Assembly: GCA_032173965.1 (NCBI GenBank)
Contig: CM063283.1
Location: 80,850,743 to 80,914,742, forward strand
Direction: 5' to 3'
Length of the DNA stretch: 64,000 nucleotides
Source of the DNA: Sitta carolinensis
Taxonomy: Eukaryota; Chordata; Aves; Passeriformes; Sittidae
Shown: positions 14,345-27,966 of the stretch, one piece after another
How the letters are laid out: each line of letters opens with the position of its first letter
Numbering within the stretch: the stretch's first letter is position 1
The notes under the pieces: generated by a model
Database searches by the model: none
Told to the model about the DNA's origin: nothing
What the model saw: the letters and a program-made list of their open reading frames with translations, nothing else
Position numbers and translations under genes: made by a program

Positions 14345-14371
14345 TTTGAATACTACTGAGTAGTATTCAAA
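14345..14371. repeat. Perfect inverted repeat, 12-base arms, 3-base loop
   Basis: The left arm TTTGAATACTAC and right arm GTAGTATTCAAA are exact reverse complements around TGA. No transposon sequence is recognised at the edges. Confidence 0.85.
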
Positions 14372-15292
14372 CATGAATATTAAGGCATGGCACAAGGACA
14401 ACTCAGCCTCCTTCTCTGTCATACAGGATTAGAACCAGATCAGTCTTTCAAACATCCTTGATAACCTATAAACTATTCTTCTTCACAATTGTCATTGGAC
14501 CCAGAGGTGAAAGATAAATTATTATTTCTACCAGGGCAGGGATGGTAAGAAGATTTTTTGAAATGATGTTATGAACATTCTTCACTTGATTGGGAATGAT
14601 TGAGAGATTGGTTGATTCAAAGCGACTTCTTGTGTTGAATTTTATGAGATGGATAGTTCTGTGACTGCAATAGGACAATGCTGACAGAATAATAACTGCA
14701 GACATTTCAGTGTAAGGACAACAATGCACAGCTAAGTTGTGATCAATATATCTCTATTTCCTGGCAAGAACACATTTTTACTAGATATTATTAATGTCTA
14801 ATCTACCTTCCACACTATAGTATATGTATAAAAAACTGGTACAAGCTGGAGAGCAGGAATTATGGCTGAGCATTAAATTACAACTTTTAAGAATTTCAAG
14901 AGGAACCTTGAATTGAATACAAGCATGAACAAAATACCCTTCGTGACAACTATGTTTCTTTACACTATTTTCTCATGTCTTTGTATCAAAGTGCAGGCAC
15001 TACTGGTCTGGATGGTTTGGGAAGAAATTCACACCTTTTGATTAACTCAAGGAAGGCAATTTACACAACCAGTTGATCCATTTGGCTGACATTGACATTC
15101 AACCAAAACAAAGGTCACTCTCTATCCCCTTTGTGTTGAGGTAAATTCTGTTTTCTTTACCAAGGCTGTACTGGTTCCCTATTTTTTTTTTTTTTTCAGT
15201 TCCATCCACGCCTTGCTTTTGACCTATGTAAACTGTCCACAGCCTATCAAAAGTAGATGAACAGCATAATTTCTCTTTTCTGCATGTAAATT

Positions 15293-16343
15293 TGTAGTAG
15301 GTTGATGCTGGCCAGAGGCCTGGTACTCAGCAAAGCTGCTTACTCACTCCCCTTTTTAAACTGAACAGAGGAGAGAAAATGTAACAAAGGTTTATGAGTT
15401 AAGGACCACAAGAGATCACTCATCAAATACCATCACAGGCAAAAAAGGTTCAGCTTAGAAATATGCACTGAATTTATTACTAGCAAAATCAGCGCAGGAT
15501 AATGAGAAGTAAAATAAGCCCTTAAAAACATTCTCTCCTACCCCTCCCTCTTTCCCAGCTCTACCTTCTTCCCCAGTGGCACAGGGAGGGAGGGAATGGG
15601 GGTTATGGTCAGTTCATCACCCGAGGCTTCTCCCACTGCTCAGAGAGAGGAGTCATTCCCTGCTGCACCGTGGGTCCCTCCCACGGGGGACAGCTCTCTG
15701 TGACCTTCTCCAGCGTGGTTCCACTCTCACCAGCAGCACCTCCCTGTGAGCTGCTGCAGCGTGAATCCATCCCACAGGCAAACAGCCCTCCCAAAACTGC
15801 TGCAGTGGGGTCACTCTTCCAAGGCTGCAATCCTCCAAGGACAGGCTGCTCCAGCCTGGGAGCAGGGCCCCTCTCCTTGGGTTTCCCACGGGTTTACAGC
15901 CTGCTCTTGGGCATCCACCTGCTCCAGTGTGGGGCTCCTCCATGGGCTGCAGGTGGATCTCTGCATCCCCATGGCCCTCCACGGGCTGCAGGGGCACAGC
16001 TGCTTCACCACGGTCCTCACCATGGCCTGAAGAGCCATCCTGGCTCCAGTGCCTGCAGCACCTCCTCCCCTCCTTCCCTGGCCTGGGTGTCTGCAGAGCT
16101 GTTCCTCTCACATGTTCTCACCCTGCTCTTCTCTGGCCGCAGTTAAAACTGTCTTTCTTCTTAAATATGTTATCACAGAGGTGTCACCACCATTTCTAAT
16201 TGGCCTATCTTGGCCAGAGGCACATCCATCTTTGGAGCCGTCAGGGATTGGCTCTGCCAGACATGGCAGCTTCTAGCAGCTTCTCACAGAAGCCACCCTT
16301 GTAGTTCCCCCACACCCAAACCCGGGCCATGCAAACTCAGTAC
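15293..16343 (-). mobile_element. Passerine-type solo LTR, minus orientation
   Basis: This is a fuller copy (about 1.05 kb) of the family found at 1554-2428, inverted. On the plus strand it starts TGTAGTAGGTTGATGCTGG and ends near GGGCCATGCAAACTCAGTAC. It shows the family's regular 'CTGCTCCAG..GGG..CCACGGG' units, and an AATAAA near 15470 on the minus strand serves as its likely polyadenylation signal. Frames of 75-158 codons on both strands in this block are by-products of GC-rich repeat sequence. No gag or pol sequence is attached, so it looks like a solo LTR. Flanking five-base duplications were not apparent. Confidence 0.85.
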
Positions 16344-19300
16344 ATCATTACATGGAGGGACAAGCCTATTCCAGTACAGAATCTTAGGGAGTTTAGCCAG
16401 AGTTTGGAGTAAGCTTGTGCAAACACAATTTCCTCAGGGACAATATTTGTATGCCGCTCTGGTACAGGAGAGAAGCCTCCAAGACATTTGTATAATCACC
16501 ATTGCCATCACTCAAGTGTGCCCTCATTCTCCATCTGCTTCTGACCCTGAAAAGCTCATCTTAAATCCATAGCTGAAATTCCTTTCAGAATTGTAGTTTT
16601 TTCTGTGGCTTATTTTCTGTAAAGCTACTTGCTACAGTTCAAGCATGTTCTGCACCAGGTTCCAGACTGCACCCACCCAGCCACAGTTCATCAGCCACTC
16701 TGTCCTAATTAATTGTTTCAAGTAGTGCCACCCTTAACATTTTTTAAATTATCAGTGGTTTGTTTTTTTTTTTTATTTTATTTTTACAAGACAGGTCTTT
16801 ATATGAAAGCATTCTTTTAATTAATAAAAAGTATAATGTTCAGACTCCAGCAAGTTACTTTCCTTCAGTTTTAGAAATTTCCAGGATATTTTTATTTAGA
16901 AAAATGTTAGATCAGTGGTGACCAGAACAGGCTGTACTTTGCACTTATTAGAGGGATATAAAGAACTGATAAGAACGGGCATTTGGGAATTTAACAAGGA
17001 ATTTGGTATACCCTTCCATCTTTTTTTTTTTTTTTTTCCCAAGATGAGAAGCTGTTTTACATTTCATATAAGATGCATTTGTTATTCATGTTTAGAAGAC
17101 TAAAGATCAAAAAATGTGCTAAAACTTTTGGAGATCAAGCACACCCCAGCATGTTTTTCATGGGTTACAGTGCTATATCTTCACCCACTTGATATCTACT
17201 GTGGGGAATGCCCTTTTGAAAGTGGGTATCTATTTTGAGAAAATAGCCATGGTTACAAAAAAGGCCCTAAATTTTGCATTCAGCACAGCAAAATGGTCTT
17301 CCTTCAAGAGCAGATATGTGCAGTGACCTTCCTCCTGCAACAGCGCAGTCTTGTAGTTCAAACACTTTAAAAACACGACAGTAAGTATTTTAGTATGTGT
17401 CATGCTATAGAGAGCATGTAGCTCAAATTATTCACTTGCCAATTCACATGCAACTACACAAATTGTGCTAAAAATGAGACTTCCTTTCCTTCTCTCTACA
17501 TTTAAACAAAGGCTCAGGTTTATGAAATGGGGAAACCTTCTGTGAAGTTTTGAATCAGGAACAAAGGCTTTTTTGTATAATCAGGGACAAAAGCACTGAA
17601 CCCTTTTACAGAAAGCCTTGGCTCCTTATACAGAGAAAACAAGTGCCTTGCCCAGGCATTTGAAAGCTCTCCTCTCTCTTGCTTTGAAAGCCCAGGCACC
17701 TCACCTTGACTTCACAAATTATGACAAAGAGCTTTGCATTCAGAACATTGCCACATATGTGTCACAGGCCCAAAATATGTCTGTGTCTATGCAAATTCTG
17801 GTCCTGAAAGTTTTTCCCTAAAACAGCTTCCAAACTTCTCTCTCTGTTACGTTGCAATCTTCATTGCCCAACTGAACTCCTACAGTTTCTTTGGCTCTCT
17901 AAAGGCTATTTTCCCCCTTTTACTTAAGGCAATGTCTCTAACATTTGTCTTATACTCACTGCTTTTAATTTTGAGGCACTTGGTGCTAAGAGATAAGCCT
18001 GTGGCAGATGTAATTACCCAGCAACGTATTAGTCACTTGTTACTGCCACCTACCTGCCTCTTTCCTACTAGTGTTTCCACCGGAAAGGGAGAGACTGGAA
18101 AGCCTTTCATCTTCCTTATGATTATTCCTTCATAAAAAAAAGTTGTGTGTAAGCTTGACACAAAACTCAGAAGTTTAAACCTGAGACTCAACAGTCCTAT
18201 AAATCAATAGATTTTAATTGCAGAAAGTACCTCATGCTTTATCTCTATTGCAGGCATCACCATGTTGACTTTTAAAACTGAAAACAACAAATATAGTCAT
18301 CTGGTTTAGTCTTAGGCTTTTACTATTTGCTGCAGGCCTGAGCCTTCAGCTAGGCCCAGACACATCTGTCAGTAATCCAAAGCTTAAAAAAGCTTAGAAA
18401 GCCAGAGTGTAACTGAAGTATAAGCTTTACTGTTTAGTTTTTGTAATACTTTTACTTCAGTTTCCCGGTTTCAATTTGAAGTCTTTGCAGCTCTTTAGCA
18501 GGCTTTTTATCAGCTGCAGCTGAAACTCACAGTGCATTTAGGCAACTAGATAATGCATCTGAGAACCACTAGCTGTCTTCCATCCATGGTAATAGAGTGG
18601 ATTACGACAAATGGGTAAGCAAGCAGGTGAACCAGCCTAGATTATAAGGATGCTTGACAACACTGCACAGAGGCTTCCAAATACCTCTGTGTAGACTCCA
18701 ATTCACAATAATCACTGGGTCACGGCTGGACCTGAAATTACTCTCACAGTTGCTTCCTTGCATCAAGCTTCGGGATTTCACATGGGTTTACTACTTCCAA
18801 TACAGTACTGCTTATGTGTTGGTTCCACTTTCCTCATTCTGCAACAGAAATAGAAAATTCTGTTAGCAAGACTGATACAAAGTGTTTCTGCAGAATTTCC
18901 CTCAGATATCCATGAGCTCATTCACCTTCCCTCTGTGCTGGCCCACGCTGGATCTGTGCTGGCTTTATGCAGCACCTTTCTGGAGGCTCTGTGTCACCCT
19001 TCTCAGACCTCTCAGTAATGGGAATAAGCACAGCGAGAGCCTGGCATGGTTTGCATGCAGCAGTCCAGGAGGTTCTGAATGGTCCAGTTACTGACTCCAG
19101 TTCCAAAGTGTTCAAAGTGAATACTTCCAGACACATACAGCCAGATTCATATAGCACCGTGTTGGAGTTTAGAAGCCCAGCTCACTGAAATTTGCTCTGC
19201 ACTGAGTTAGCTCACTCTCTTTGCAAGGATTAACAGAGTGATTAATCAGGAACCAGATAAATGACCTGCAGATAATTTGCAGTTGATTATAGTTTCTTTT

Positions 19301-22204
19301 ATCTGTCTCTGCTCCTGGATTGAAATTTTATGTAATGCACAAGCCAAGAGAGTTTCTGCTAAAATCATAGCGGATATTTGCAACCAAGATCCCTTAACAC
19401 AGCTTAGTATAAATGTTAACTATTGCTCAAGGGAATATGGAAATGATGGGGTTATTGTAGGTCAATATAAAATGAAGGATGTCAGAGTAACAGCCCAGCT
19501 TCAGACAAAGCTGACACTGAAATTTTTAAGATCCTGTTCACTGAAGGAAAATCTTACTCTTTTGAGGATTGCAATTTGCAGAGGTATGGACTTGTTTGGT
19601 TTTAAAAATGAGCCTCCAAGGTGGGAAAAGACAAAAAAGCTATTCCACTTTGCAATGGAAACACCTTGTCTGAGGAAAAATAATTCAGTTATGGCACAAA
19701 AGGATGGACATGGCTTATAAAGAACTATGCTCTCAGGTACCCTTACAGCTCTTTATAATTTCATCCCCTGATGTTAACTCAAAGATCCTATGGGTCCTAC
19801 CTTTGCAATGTTTGAGCAGAACTGATAGCCAACAAATTATTTTGAGAAATATCAAAACCTTAATTAGAAGTTTCTGTGAGAAGAAAAATTACTTTTCTAA
19901 TTTAACTGTTGGTTTTATATACTTGCAAATAACTGTACAGACTCCAAGAAGATGGCTCAGTTAAAGACCATGCTGTGCTAGACTAATATCACAAGGGGAA
20001 CAACCTTTAAACATACTGTATTAATGTAGTAAATGAGAGCAAAAAGGCCTTTAGAGACTGAAAAATAACCTATAAAAATTCACAAAAGAACTCAGGCTTG
20101 CAGCTGTGCCTATGAGCTGCTTGACAATATGTTTATTGCTTTATCACTCTTGTAGGCATTTGAAATGCCATGGTAACTATAATTTTATGGATAAACTTGT
20201 CCTAAATATCTGCTGCTAGCTTCACCCAGAATCAACTGCAGAGCCCAGAAGCTGGTAGACATCTTGCTGCTTCTCATGACCCATTAATTACTCTGCTTCT
20301 CATCTTACCTCTAGAATCCAATATGAAAGGTGACATCAAAATTCACCTACCAAAATGAAATAGAAAGTAGCTGTGCAGGGGGAGCTGCAGTTGATCATGG
20401 CATCTCACATACAATGTGGGAAACCCATGTTCACACTCATAAAAAACTACCTCTGACAATAGAATCATGTATCTCACTCCCTGTTTTTCATAGGTTGTCC
20501 CCATGACAAGAATTCATGGCCTTTTGGAGGTTCTCTCCCAAGAGTATGAGGACAGAAAGATGCAAATCTATCTGAAGCTGATATATTCTGAATGTAAATG
20601 GAAAATGAAGATGAATGAGGAGTCCATCCTGCAACACCACAAAAAGGTATATTTTCTACACAGGATCTGTGTAGTTTCCTTTGTAAATCACCTCATCTTA
20701 TTGGCTGTATGCATCATGTATACATATATATTGGGTCAAGGGCTTTGCTGTAGGAACATCTAGACTCTAGACTCAGTGATTTAGGGATTAAACCCAATTG
20801 ATTTTAGGGCACATGTACAGACACAGCAGTCTTGGGCCTCTAGTGGACTCTTCAGTAGAGACTCTGGAAATTCCACTCACCCCAGTCTTAGGTGGATTGT
20901 CAGAATTACCCGTTTGCTTTTCCCTACTTAAATTCCATTTAGATACTGTTTTAAAGTACTTCATGTCCATCCTCATGTAAAAGGTTGTGGAATTAAAAGA
21001 CAGTGGATTCATAGATGAAGACGAATCTGTGAGAATTATGTGATTTGAATTTTGTTTGATAATATGTCTTTAACTTGTCCAGAAATGTCACACAAGAAGT
21101 TAGTGCTGTAGTTTCGTGGCAGAGAAACAGGAAGCATTGAAGAAAAAAAGTAATAAATACTCAATTTTCTAATTTACAAGCTTTTAACACATTTACAGCA
21201 GTCGATTTCTTGCCTGTTCTACTCATGTTCTTATTAACTAAGCCGCAGTCCTTTTTGGAAGTAAATATTTTATTTTAATAGCACATACTACCACCTGCTG
21301 TAAGCAACTGAAATTGCCTTTGCAATTTCAGAGCTGTTAAAGCTGCATTAGACAGCCAGCCTTAGATTTAAAATACAGCTAGATGGCTAGCATATCTTTC
21401 TGATGCTAATTTAACTAGCTATTCACCTAAATATTTTCTGACCCTGAAAGTTTCTTAGTTATATATGATTTGTAATATCTGGGGTTCAGCAGTCTCTAAG
21501 AAGAATGGAAATTTAGGAAACACTTCTGCTGTAGATGGGAAACTGATAATAATTAATTGAAGTAATAATTATGAAGATTAACCATTTCCAAATACAGAAA
21601 AATTAGTTCAGAAGTTAGCAATTAATTCAAGATGAGCATTTTTTTTTAATAAATCAAGCCATGAGGGATCATACATTCAGAATATTAATTATTAAAATAT
21701 TTACTTTTTTTACCCAATTGCTATTTGACTCAAAGAAAGGCTAACAAATATGCAGGAAATCAATGTCTCTTTATTACTTGTTAGAATGAGAATATTTTAG
21801 GAACAAAGGATACATCTATATGGCTATTTTAAGATGTATTTCTCTAGGGTTTTTCCCTGATATATTCTTCCAACTCCAAACAAAAATCTAATTATGAGTA
21901 AACAACTCTTTCACCCAATCCTCAGCAGGTATAAATCCATGTATTATCAAGGCATTGGCTTACACTGTTTTCACAATCTGGAAAATGGTTTGTTTTGTCC
22001 ACTCAAGATTTTGGAGGAGGAACAAAAAAATATTAAGGCTAAGGCAGAGGAGAAAGAGGTTTATGTTGTATCAATAATTTGCATGTGTATATCTAGTGTT
22101 TATGCTACATTAGAAAGTACAAGTGCAGAAAGGGATAATAAGAGAAGCCAAACACATTGTCCTGCAGCAAATCCAGTTTTTGTTCTAGCTTCTATAGTTT
22201 GCTT

Positions 22205-22209
<5 letters not shown>
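16344..22209. other. Intergenic sequence, no gene seen
   Basis: No recognisable exon. Open frames at 17734-18135 and 19277-19720 (133 and 147 codons) have no known domain; the second begins with TTG rather than ATG. A perfect 10-base-arm hairpin lies at 21308-21331. Confidence 0.55.
21308..21331. repeat. Perfect inverted repeat, 10-base arms, 4-base loop
   Basis: CTGAAATTGC and GCAATTTCAG flank CTTT. The surrounding 200 bases are of mixed composition with few simple repeats, so this may be a conserved non-coding element, but that is only a guess. Confidence 0.8.

Positions 22210-22258
<49 letters not shown>
22210..22258. repeat. Poly-A run, 49 bases
   Basis: A single uninterrupted A tract is followed by G and six more A. 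The 300 bases upstream do not resemble a known retroelement. A tract this long is hard to sequence accurately. Confidence 0.9.
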
Positions 22259-22260
<2 letters not shown>

Positions 22261-24139
22261 AAAAATCCTAATCAGCTTGTCCCTGCTGCCAGTCATTCCA
22301 GCACATGGCTGTCTTGCAGCCTGTAGAATTTTCTCTCTACCCAGTCCACACAGGGAGCCCAAATCCACATCAGCTGTGGGCTGCCAGGTGGTGATGCAGA
22401 GCAGAGTCAGCCCCATGCTGAGATGACCTTGGCTGGACACTGCTGTCTGGAGCTGAAGAACACTGCTCTGGTACTTCCATGGCGTGGGACAGCTTTGCCT
22501 GGAATGCAGCAGGAGCCACCAGAGGCACAAGGACAGCAGGAGGCAATGTCTAGATTCCTTTCTCCTTCTGTCCATGGCAGCAGCCACTTTCCAACAGTGA
22601 AAACAGCAATGAAAACACTCTGCTAACAGCTGGTACATTTGGTGACATAGCCACATCAGCAGGCTGGAGGAAACAGAGGAGTCTGTGCGATGTACACCCA
22701 GTTACTGGTCTTGCAGCACGTCTTACACTGAGGGTGATGTAGGTGGGCCACAGGGAAATGGTTCTCCAGTTCCAAGTGTAGCATGAGCATACACACAAGG
22801 GAAATTTGGAGTTAAGAGTAGTGCTAGAGCTGGGTACTTTTCTACCTCCTTGTCTCATGACCTAGGTAGCCCCACACTGCAGGGCTAGAACACCAGTTTG
22901 CTCACCAGCCCATGCAGGTATTCTCTGATGTTTTACAGTGGTTCAAGTGTAACTAAGGCACAACCAGCATCTGGACAAAAACATGGAAAGGATTTCCTAC
23001 CCCAGTGCAACCTACTGCTTAGGCCATTGTGTGCTTTTTCACTACATAGCCATGCCAATGACAGGAACAATTTGTTTAGTTCTAAGTGTTAATATTAATA
23101 ACAACAATGAAAGTAACTAATTATTCCTTTTCCTTTTTATTTATTTTTGTTTTATGATAAATGGTCTTGTCACTAGCTTTTTCTTTTCCTTACCAATGCC
23201 ATTTTCTCCTACTGTTTTACCCATTAACCCGATCAAAATAGCTCCTCTTGATCTTTTCTCCATTTTTACAGGTTGGGCATCCCCTGGACACATTTTCTAG
23301 GCAATTTCAGGCATCACTTCAGGCATAGCCTCTCCAAAACTGAATGCTTTTTTTTTCACCTAATATCCCTGTTCTATCTCTTTTTCCCCCATTATATTTA
23401 TAGACTTCAAATCTTTCAGTCATAACCATTATTTGCTAGACTTGATTGATTTCCTCATGGTTTAGTAACTCTCAAAGCTCCCCTTTTCTAACTGTTACAA
23501 TGTCAAAACATTTTGCCATATGTTCATGCATTGCTTTCAAAAGCCCCATTGCCTACCTCCTTAGAACAGAGCCTTTTTGTATGACTACCACCTCCAGCAG
23601 CAGTGCTAGCATATGTCATCCCTGGAACGGCACTGGAACACACCTCACTTGGGACTTGTCTATTCTGAACATTGTGGAAAACTACATGCTGCCTGGGATC
23701 CACTGCACCAGGAAATGTAAAGGTCTCTTCTCCCATCTGTCGGAGAATGGGGAGAGGCAAGGCTATTTCAGTTTGTTTTACTTGCATGTTTCCTTCAGTG
23801 TCATGCTGTGAGTCATCCTTCAGTCAGAATTAGCTTAATAAATTCAAGTAGAGAAAGATTCAAGAAAGACTACAAGCAAAGGGTCTGCTGGGGGGCTCCA
23901 GGTGATTTGTTCTTCTTGTTACCCTCTGAGACAGTTCTGTCAAGAAGACTTTTTTGTGAGAGAAGAAATTATGGCTGAAAATTTTAGACTACCAAATTAG
24001 CTAAAGAGAATTCCCTTGTAGGATAAGATATAATGGAGTTGCTGGCTATGCCTCCCTTTCCTAGCCACTAATGACAGTAATGCTTAACTTTCTGATCTCC
24101 CTTTGATGCAGCCTTTCCCCATTTCATTACTGACCTGTC
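22259..24139. other. Intergenic sequence with a GC-richer block
   Basis: About 22280-22900 is GC-richer than its surroundings and has overlapping open frames on both strands, none of which resembles a protein family. It may be a degraded repeat. The remainder is AT-rich. Confidence 0.5.
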
Positions 24140-24395
24140 CCACTGGACAGGCTGGATAGGTTGGCTGAGACCAACACCATGAAGTATAAGAGCAGGTGAT
24201 TAGATATTGGAATAGGCTGCCCAGGGAGGTGGAGGAGTCATCCCCCCCGGAGATATTTATGGAAAGACTGGATGTGGCACTCAGTGCCGTGGTCTAGTTG
24301 CCATGGTGGTGTTGGGTCATAGGTTGGGCTCAATGACCCTCAATGACCTCAAAAGTCTTTCCCAACCTAAGTGATTCTGGAGGATTCTGTCCCTA
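24140..24395 (+). mobile_element. CR1 LINE 3' fragment, plus strand
   Basis: Landmarks are GGAATAGGCTGCCCAGGGAG, GTGGAGGAGTCA, a CACTCAGTGCCGTGGTCTAG block, and TTTCCCAACCTAAGTGATTC at the tail. The word order matches the 3' UTR of avian CR1. It is 5' truncated and non-coding. The ending duplicates part of 'CTCAATGACC', a small local duplication. Confidence 0.85.
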
Positions 24396-27140
24396 AATTA
24401 ATTTCCTTCCTTTTTTCCACACCCCCTCCCTCCATTTTTAAAACACATGTTTTCCAAAGCTTTTTCTTATCTTAAATATGAAGCCTAAAACTACCTGTTC
24501 CCTTAAGACTCGTCCCATATTTTGACTAACTTTATCTGGGAATAAACCACATATTGTTCCAGGAAACAGCTAGTGCTACAAACTGCACTGTAGTAGTAAC
24601 AGATGTAACATTTAATTTTTCAGGTATTTTCAGCATGAAAAATAAAGATTGACAAATTTTGGTGTAAGATTCTTTTAAATTAAAAAAAATAAATTATAAA
24701 AACAGTTACTGTAAAACAATAGCCCAGAAATCCCAACATGTCCTTTGGGAGATGAAAATTAAGAAAAGCCCACTTCTTTCTTCTTTAGCAATTGTCTCTG
24801 TCTTACTCTAAAAAGTCCCTGCCTCTCTGGAGATATGACATACCACTTTAACTATATAGGCCATTTCTTTTCATCTTGGTGTCACTTAGGAACTATGATG
24901 TTTGTGGAGACATACCTTGTCTTGAAGCGTTTTCCTTCTCTTTCTGCTCTTTCTACATTTGTCTGACAAATTTTGAGGCATGTTTATGTAGGGGCCTCAT
25001 AATTACAATATTTTCATATTTATGGGTACATCTGTTTGTTAACATCTGTGGCAGTGTATATACTTCTAAAGCAAGGACCCTTTCTTTCATTTTCAGACAA
25101 ACACATATACAAGATTAGTCAAGAGAATCTCCCTTAATAATATTCTTTCCATCCAAATTTTTTTATTTTATCTTGTATTTTGCTTTGGTTTAGTCAAAAC
25201 ACAGTGGCAAATAAATGCATTTCAGTTTTATTGCTGCTGTCTCTGTTCTGCTGAACTCTGCGGGTTGTCTCCTAAAATACTGTCTGACAAGGAAATGTTT
25301 TCTACGCTGTTTTGTGCTTTCACACACAGAATCTCTCAACCAAATCCACCAAAAATTGACTCTACTGTAAACTAAGCAAAACACTTTGATCATGGCTAGT
25401 GTAAAATCGTACCATTCAATCAAACTGTACCAGCTTGACTTTGTAAGTTAAAGAGTTGGCTCAAAATGTCACTTGTGTATAAAGATGCCCAGAATGATCT
25501 GCATATCAGATGTGAAAACTAAAATTTAAATTTTAATCCAAACCTACACATGCTCAAAATATAAGCCTTTTAAAAATTAATTTAAAAACACATGAATCAG
25601 TAAAACCATTTCCACACTTAAAATAAACCATATTTTTTAAGCAGTTGGCAGGATAAGAGCAATAAAAATGCTACAAGCCAAAGCACTGAATTCCTTTGGC
25701 TTTTTTGATGGCCTTTGATCTTTCATCTACTATGAGGATGACACGTGAACAAAATTGCTTGCTCTTGATGCAATAACTGACCCAGGGTTTTTTGCCTGTG
25801 TTGATTTGACTTAGCACAAAGAGCAAATGCATTTTCAGTAATAAAAGAACAATATGCCTTCAGGTTTTTGAAAAAGTGGAAATCAGAAAACATCAATTAT
25901 TACTGCAGATGCACTACTACTTCACTGATGACATCACCAGAATAAAAGTGATGCTTTTGTCAAGTCAGCACTTTGATACAAACCAACATCATTCTAATTT
26001 CAAAGACATATTTATACAATTGTACAAAACCACAAAGAACATGATTATCTAGATGTGTTTCTCTTATCTTTTGATTTTCTTTTTCTTAAAATGCCATTTC
26101 TATAAACATAGTCATTTGGCTTTCTGCATGACACTAAGGTAAAGGTTAATTTTAACTCTTGATTTATATTTCAAATATTCTGCAACTCTTTCTACACATT
26201 AGTTATAGTTAGATGGGACTTCTCACTGAATACGTCTTGAAACTCCGAGCATCTGTAATGCCTCTCTTATACTCATACAGGCATAAGGAAACAAAATTAT
26301 ACACAGGTGCATACAGAAAAAGGATTGCTTTTTCTATTTTGACTATGAAGGAGGCATGACACAGTAAGCAAGGATGTGGGCATGCCTGAGAGGTCACCTA
26401 CCTCCAGGGCTTAGATACAGAACTCTAGGCTACTCAGAGGCATTTCCATCTAGTTAAAATATACAGGTGAAATGTCTTCTGGAGGAGGTCACCAGTTTAA
26501 TATATGTGTACCTATATATACAAAGCTAATATGCATATACAAGGCATATGTGTATGTGTGAGTATATATATACATATATATATTTATATACAGTGACAAA
26601 TTAATACATTAGTTTTTCGTTGTTCTAGGATGCAGAAACTCTAAACTTGAATCTGCTTATGAGGTATTGTTTTTGCATTCCGCATTAAGCTGTTACTGGA
26701 TGAAATATATAACCAGCTCTTGAAGCAGAGTTGGCAATGCAGTGCTCCTGCACAGCTTCCACAGGTAAATTAAAGAATGCCCTAGTATATCCAGCCTACT
26801 CACCTGGGTTTCCTCTGGAAAGTTGGCACAAGTGACCCTGTAGCCTCTCAGCCACCGAATATTTAACACAGGTCACCCACATCCTGCATGTTAACATTTG
26901 TTATAACAACAGCCAGCATTCCTTTAAAGAAACAGCCAATTTCATTGCATACCAGGCTGAACTACAGCAGCAGGTTTGCTGTGAAGAGATAACTGAGTTG
27001 AGTCCTTTTGGAGCGGTGGATGGAATATTATCAGCCTTCATCACCAACAATGCTCAGTGCTGTGAAAACTGACATGTTGCTCTTCATATTCAGAAGCAGG
27101 AGACTAAATATTTTTTTTAAGATAAGGTGTCAAGGAGCTT
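24396..27140. other. AT-rich intergenic sequence
   Basis: No gene is seen. An alternating TA/TG tract spans about 26500-26595. The short open frames look random. Confidence 0.6.
26500..26595. repeat. TA/TG-rich low-complexity tract
   Basis: Alternating pyrimidine-purine sequence made of TATATA, ATATGC and TGTGTATG segments, rather than a pure microsatellite. Confidence 0.75.
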
Positions 27141-27265
27141 AGAATCATAGAATCTATGCTTTGGTTGGAAGCTATCTACTGCAACCCCCCTGCAATGAAA
27201 AGGGATGTTTTCAAATAGATCAGGTTGCTCAGAGCCCAGCCTAACCCGACCTTGAATGTTGCCAG
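27141..27265 (-). mobile_element. CR1 LINE 3' fragment, minus strand
   Basis: The block opens with AGAATCATAGAATC, the complement of the CR1 terminal octamers. It continues with TTTGGTTGGAAGC, GATCAGGTTGCTCAGAGCCC and GACCTTGAATGTTGCCAGGG, which is CR1 3' end read backwards. It is about 125 bases long. Confidence 0.85.
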
Positions 27266-27922
27266 GGATAATTGACAAATCTTTGGTAGATTTTGGTAGT
27301 AATTAGAGAGGTCTTGCAGGTGCTAATTAGAAGTCTAAACTCTGCCTAAAGTGTGTTTGGAACAGCTAAATCCTATTTGTGCAACTTTAACAAAATGAAG
27401 ATAACAAAGGGCTTTTATGACTGAGGACTCAGAAAACCAGAATGATATAAGGTAAAAATCCTCTCATCATTGGAACTACTACAAATTAGGAGGTAAAGGC
27501 CAGTCTATGCAAGCTGATTGGTATCTTTCAAACACATATTTTCTCATTAAATATTTCATTCCAGTGGTGCCATAGTTCATACTCTGGTCTTGTTCACTTC
27601 TGCACTTTGGAATGCTGACGGATGATTCAAGAACTGTGGATAGAATGCTTCATTTATTTAACCTTTACAGAGCCTAGGTAATTTCAAAAGCATAGGATAA
27701 TATCTTTACTTTCTTTTTGTGCTCAGGAATTTAAAGTTATGTTACTTCAGAAGATTTTTTTCAGTTATATGTCAGCTGAATTTTCATCTACAAATGTATT
27801 ACCCAAGTTGAGTGATCACGAAACTTTAAATGTCAACTCAGTATTCACGAGGAATCTTTTGTCTGCATTAAGAGTCAGCAGCTGTCAGTGATATTGGGTT
27901 ACAGAGCACTAGAGCAGCCAGC

Positions 27923-27966
<44 letters not shown>

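Larger units (their letters stand above)
13059..15292. other. AT-rich intergenic sequence with a perfect hairpin
   Basis: No gene is seen. A TG-rich alternating purine-pyrimidine patch lies at about 14110-14155. An inverted repeat with 12-base arms lies at 14345-14371. Confidence 0.55.

Noticed and set aside
15609..16572. Open frames of 75-158 codons on both strands, Pro/Ser/Gly-rich
   Set aside because: Most lie within the inverted LTR copy; no protein family resemblance and no splice context.
19277..19720. 147-codon frame with a hydrophobic N-terminus resembling a signal peptide
   Set aside because: It starts with TTG, matches no family, and the hydrophobic start is likely chance in AT-rich DNA.
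22157..22656. Poly-Lys and poly-Phe frames
   Set aside because: Translations through the A49 tract.
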